Program-made: the position numbers and the translations under genes | Shown: positions 62,216 to 64,000 of the stretch, piece after piece | How positions within the stretch are numbered: position 1 is the stretch's first letter | Layout of the letters: each line of letters opens with the position of its first letter | Notes under the pieces: model-generated | Told to the model about the DNA's origin: nothing | Database searches by the model: none | What the model saw: the letters and a program-made list of their open reading frames with translations, nothing else | Origin: Laburnicola sp. R22_1 | Lineage: Eukaryota; Ascomycota; Dothideomycetes; Pleosporales; Didymosphaeriaceae | Length of the DNA: 64,000 nt | Assembly: GCA_014281115.1 (NCBI GenBank) | Contig: JACONQ010000016.1 | Coordinates: forward strand, 930,001-994,000 | Reading direction: 5' to 3'

Positions 62216-63770
62216 ATTGGTGGAGTTGGGGCGCGTCAAAGTTGGGGCGCGTCATGTTGGGGTTGCGCATTGAGTGACGGTGCGCATTGACTGCCGAGAC
62301 AGGGTATTAACACTAAAGAATGCCCTATTAGCTTGGCGCCTTTAACAAGCTTTTCCACCGCCTTAACTATATAAGTTAGGGAACTATCTACATGCCTTTA
62401 AATTCTCTGCTTAACTAGCGTTAATTGCGACCTAAGTTTTGTACTATTTCGCGGAGTTTGCGACTCCTATGTACTATTGCGAATAGTACAAAGTGGAGGC
62501 GTACGCAGGCGGACGTCAAGCTGCGATATTACAACTTCTGGGTTGTGGGGCACTAGGCCAGCACCTCGAAAGCCTTCTTTAATATTACTTTTAGTAATTA
62601 AAGCCTTAAAAGCAGTAATAAAGCAAGGTAGAAACTTAATTTTGGTGATGTGCGTGATGTGGTTGCGTATTAGATTCTTAGCTTGGCGCCCATACGCCTT
62701 TTTTAACGGCGTAAAACAACCTACGTTAAGTGGCTATAAGAGGTGCGATGAATGTGGAGGCATATAGAGAGTAATAATATTACTCTTTTTGTAGTAATTC
62801 TGGAATTTGAGAGAGTTGTGACTTTTGTGGCTATTAATAATAAGCAAACGTGCTCTACTAGTAGTACGCCTCTTTGTATACTTATTAAAGTGCTTTAGCC
62901 ATTATAGACTAAGCTTATTTGTTGTCTAGCTGTTCTTAGAGACTGCAATAACCTAATTATAAGGTAGATCCTTCTCCTTATACTAGGCGGAGAGGTGGTG
63001 CTTGTCCCCAAAGATAATAAAGGATGGGATCCACCACCCTATTGCGTTGATGCCTTGGATAACTGTTGTCCACTCCCTATTGCCCTACTGCACCTGCTTT
63101 GGCCGTCCTTGACACTTAGAGCCTGTAACTACCGCTCTAGTTGATATTATGCCCATTATAAAGCCAGACTTATTGAAATTGTAGGTGTCCTTATTCAGGA
63201 TACTATACTTGGCCTTTATGTTCTCTATAAGCTGGAACTAGCCTCGTATTACCTTAGGATCCTCCTAGAGGGCTCTCTTGTAGTTGTACTTTTAATTAAA
63301 CTTGACTTAAAGCTTTAGCTAGCGCTTAACAAAGTTATAAGGCCACCTTTAGCCAACTAGCTTGTAGTGGCGTGCAGCTAGTAAAGAATTGGCCATATCT
63401 TTTATAGTATTAAGCTGGGGTGAAAATTCTTGCGTGTCTAGGTCGAGTATATGCTGCATAATCACCTACTCCTCTCTTATAGTAAGTTTTATTTTATTGG
63501 GTGCGTAGTCGCGTCTAAACGTCTTTCTAGCGCGTTAGTTGCTAAGTGTACTTTAAGAGATGTTATAGAGGACTGCAGCGCGTTGCTAAGAGAGTGTTGC
63601 GTCTTATTTAATAGCCTAGATTGTAAGCTGTATACGCGCTTCTTTTAATGCTAGTGGTTTATTGTGTGGTTAAGGCATCGTGTTGTACTATTGCTGATAG
63701 TACGTTTTGGTGGGGTCTTGGCAAAGTGATCGACTCGATGGAATGATCGACTCGAGTGCAAAGTACGTTA

Positions 63771-64000
63771 TAAAAAAGTAATAAAATAGTTAGGTTAGTT
63801 ACTATTATAATTATTGTTATTATTATTGTAGTAAAAAATATTATTAAAGAAATTATTAACTACGTAACACAGTAGTTAGTTAAACAGCCGGCCCGGGATC
63901 ACGTGATATCGCAGATTGACCCTAGGGGAGAAAGAGTGATGGGTATATAGTGTTGTGTGCTTAAAATGTTGTGAGATGCGTATATAGAGGTGTGGAGGGA
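63771..64000. other. AT-rich flank right of the nest
   Basis: TA-rich run (ATTATTGTTATTATTATTGT), then ordinary sequence to the window end. No gene seen. Confidence 0.5.

Larger units (their letters stand above)
58066..62304 (-). mobile_element. DNA transposon B, pogo-like, inserted in D and carrying C
   Basis: Perfect 49-bp terminal inverted repeats (start CCCTGTCTCGGCAGTCAATG, inner end GCAACCCCAAC). TA lies at 58064-58065 and 62305-62306. Without C and one TA it is 2124 bp. Same family as A by transposase and by the 3' tail (CTATAATCTGACTAACTAGC versus CTATAATCTGAGTAGCTAGC), though the terminal repeats have diverged. Confidence 0.95.
57785..63678 (-). pseudogene. Transposase of element D, heavily mutated, split by B
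   Basis: Read on the minus strand. The right part (63678 down to 62307) carries the helix-turn-helix region (RAAVLYNIS, stop, STLSN), TYNFNKSGFIMGIISTRAVV, REWTTVIQGINAIGWWIPSF and PPHSSHLL, stop, PLNVGCF, then KLVKGAKLIGHSLVL, where B begins. The left part (58063 down to 57785) continues in the same frame with ITKRNTKL, AANKAATRHKSHKRKRVQRE and GVLTAEKGQRLATLKEFGAR. It ends in a zinc-knuckle-like RRCGKPRHNKTTCR. At least ten stops are seen, nearly all at positions expected to be Gln or Trp. Confidence 0.88.
57657..63768 (-). mobile_element. DNA transposon D, pogo-like, host of nested B and C
   Basis: The 62-bp terminal inverted repeats have one mismatch (start ACGTACTTTGCACTCGAGTC). TA lies at 57655-57656 (shared with A) and 63769-63770. 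Without B and one TA it is 1871 bp. It has the most stops of all elements here and is therefore probably the oldest of the stack. Confidence 0.93.

Noticed and set aside
62441..62489. GTACTATT/AATAGTAC words in the middle of element D
   Set aside because: They lie in the decayed coding part, where repeated Asn-Ser-Thr codons (AAT AGT AC) can produce them by chance; only the end copies are kept as a finding.
1..64000. CRISPR arrays, prokaryotic operons, plasmid or phage genes
   Set aside because: The genes are intron-bearing and fungal; the only regular repeats are LTRs, inverted repeats and short tandem tracts.

Overview
The window reads as nuclear DNA of a filamentous ascomycete (Pezizomycotina, most likely Dothideomycetes; the class is a guess). 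Genes carry short 45-90 bp GT-AG introns, and several proteins belong to families I know from that group (DUF7704, DUF7924, fungal Med15, GtaA-like glutaminase). Transposons carry the signature of repeat-induced point mutation (RIP): open frames keep their length but are cut by C-to-T type stops. I saw no rRNA, no convincing tRNA and no CRISPR array.

Layout. 1-0.9 kb: four-exon cytochrome c oxidase subunit gene (COX9/VIIa). 1.7-5.6 kb: decayed, duplicated coding relics of an unrecognised family. 5.6-8.5 kb: long upstream region. 8.5-13.1 kb: Mediator subunit Med15. 13.8-15.6 and 20.7-22.5 kb: two pogo/Fot1-like DNA transposons that bracket a housekeeping block (DUF7704 membrane protein and a divergent F-box/WD40 gene). 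23-26 kb: divergent pair NDUFAF5-like methyltransferase and dynactin p62. 26.3-32.5 kb: a BTB-like/zinc-knuckle protein, an unknown two-exon gene and a secreted four-exon glutaminase. 32.5-37.6 kb: relic-rich (membrane-protein pseudogene, two transposase fragments, small secreted Cys-rich gene). 37.9-41.3 kb: secreted unknown protein and a glycosyltransferase broken by one stop. 43-47 kb: a DUF7924 protein with AT-hooks and a repeat-built disordered protein. 48.6-63.8 kb: a transposon nest.

The nest is the most striking structure. Left to right: a hAT-like MITE (8-bp target duplication), an AT-rich RIP-like block, a TA-type MITE, pogo-like element A with a complete Ty1/copia element inside it (169-bp LTRs, 5-bp duplication AGATA), then pogo-like element D holding element B, which holds element C. 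Every TA-type element ends exactly at a TA duplication, and the MITE, A and D are chained so that neighbours share one TA. Removing B and one TA rejoins the D transposase frame exactly. With insertions removed, A and B measure 2125 and 2124 bp, C 2113 bp and D 1871 bp.

The ordinary genes are basal-machinery genes (respiration, transcription, ubiquitin ligase, dynein transport) with a few secreted proteins (glutaminase, Cys-rich protein, 512-aa unknown). They show no evidence of forming one pathway. No new defence or signalling system was found. The best candidates for new biology are the BTB-like/zinc-knuckle protein, the relic family at 1.8-5.6 kb with a glycosylase-like motif, and the stop codon shared by the two elements E1 and E2.
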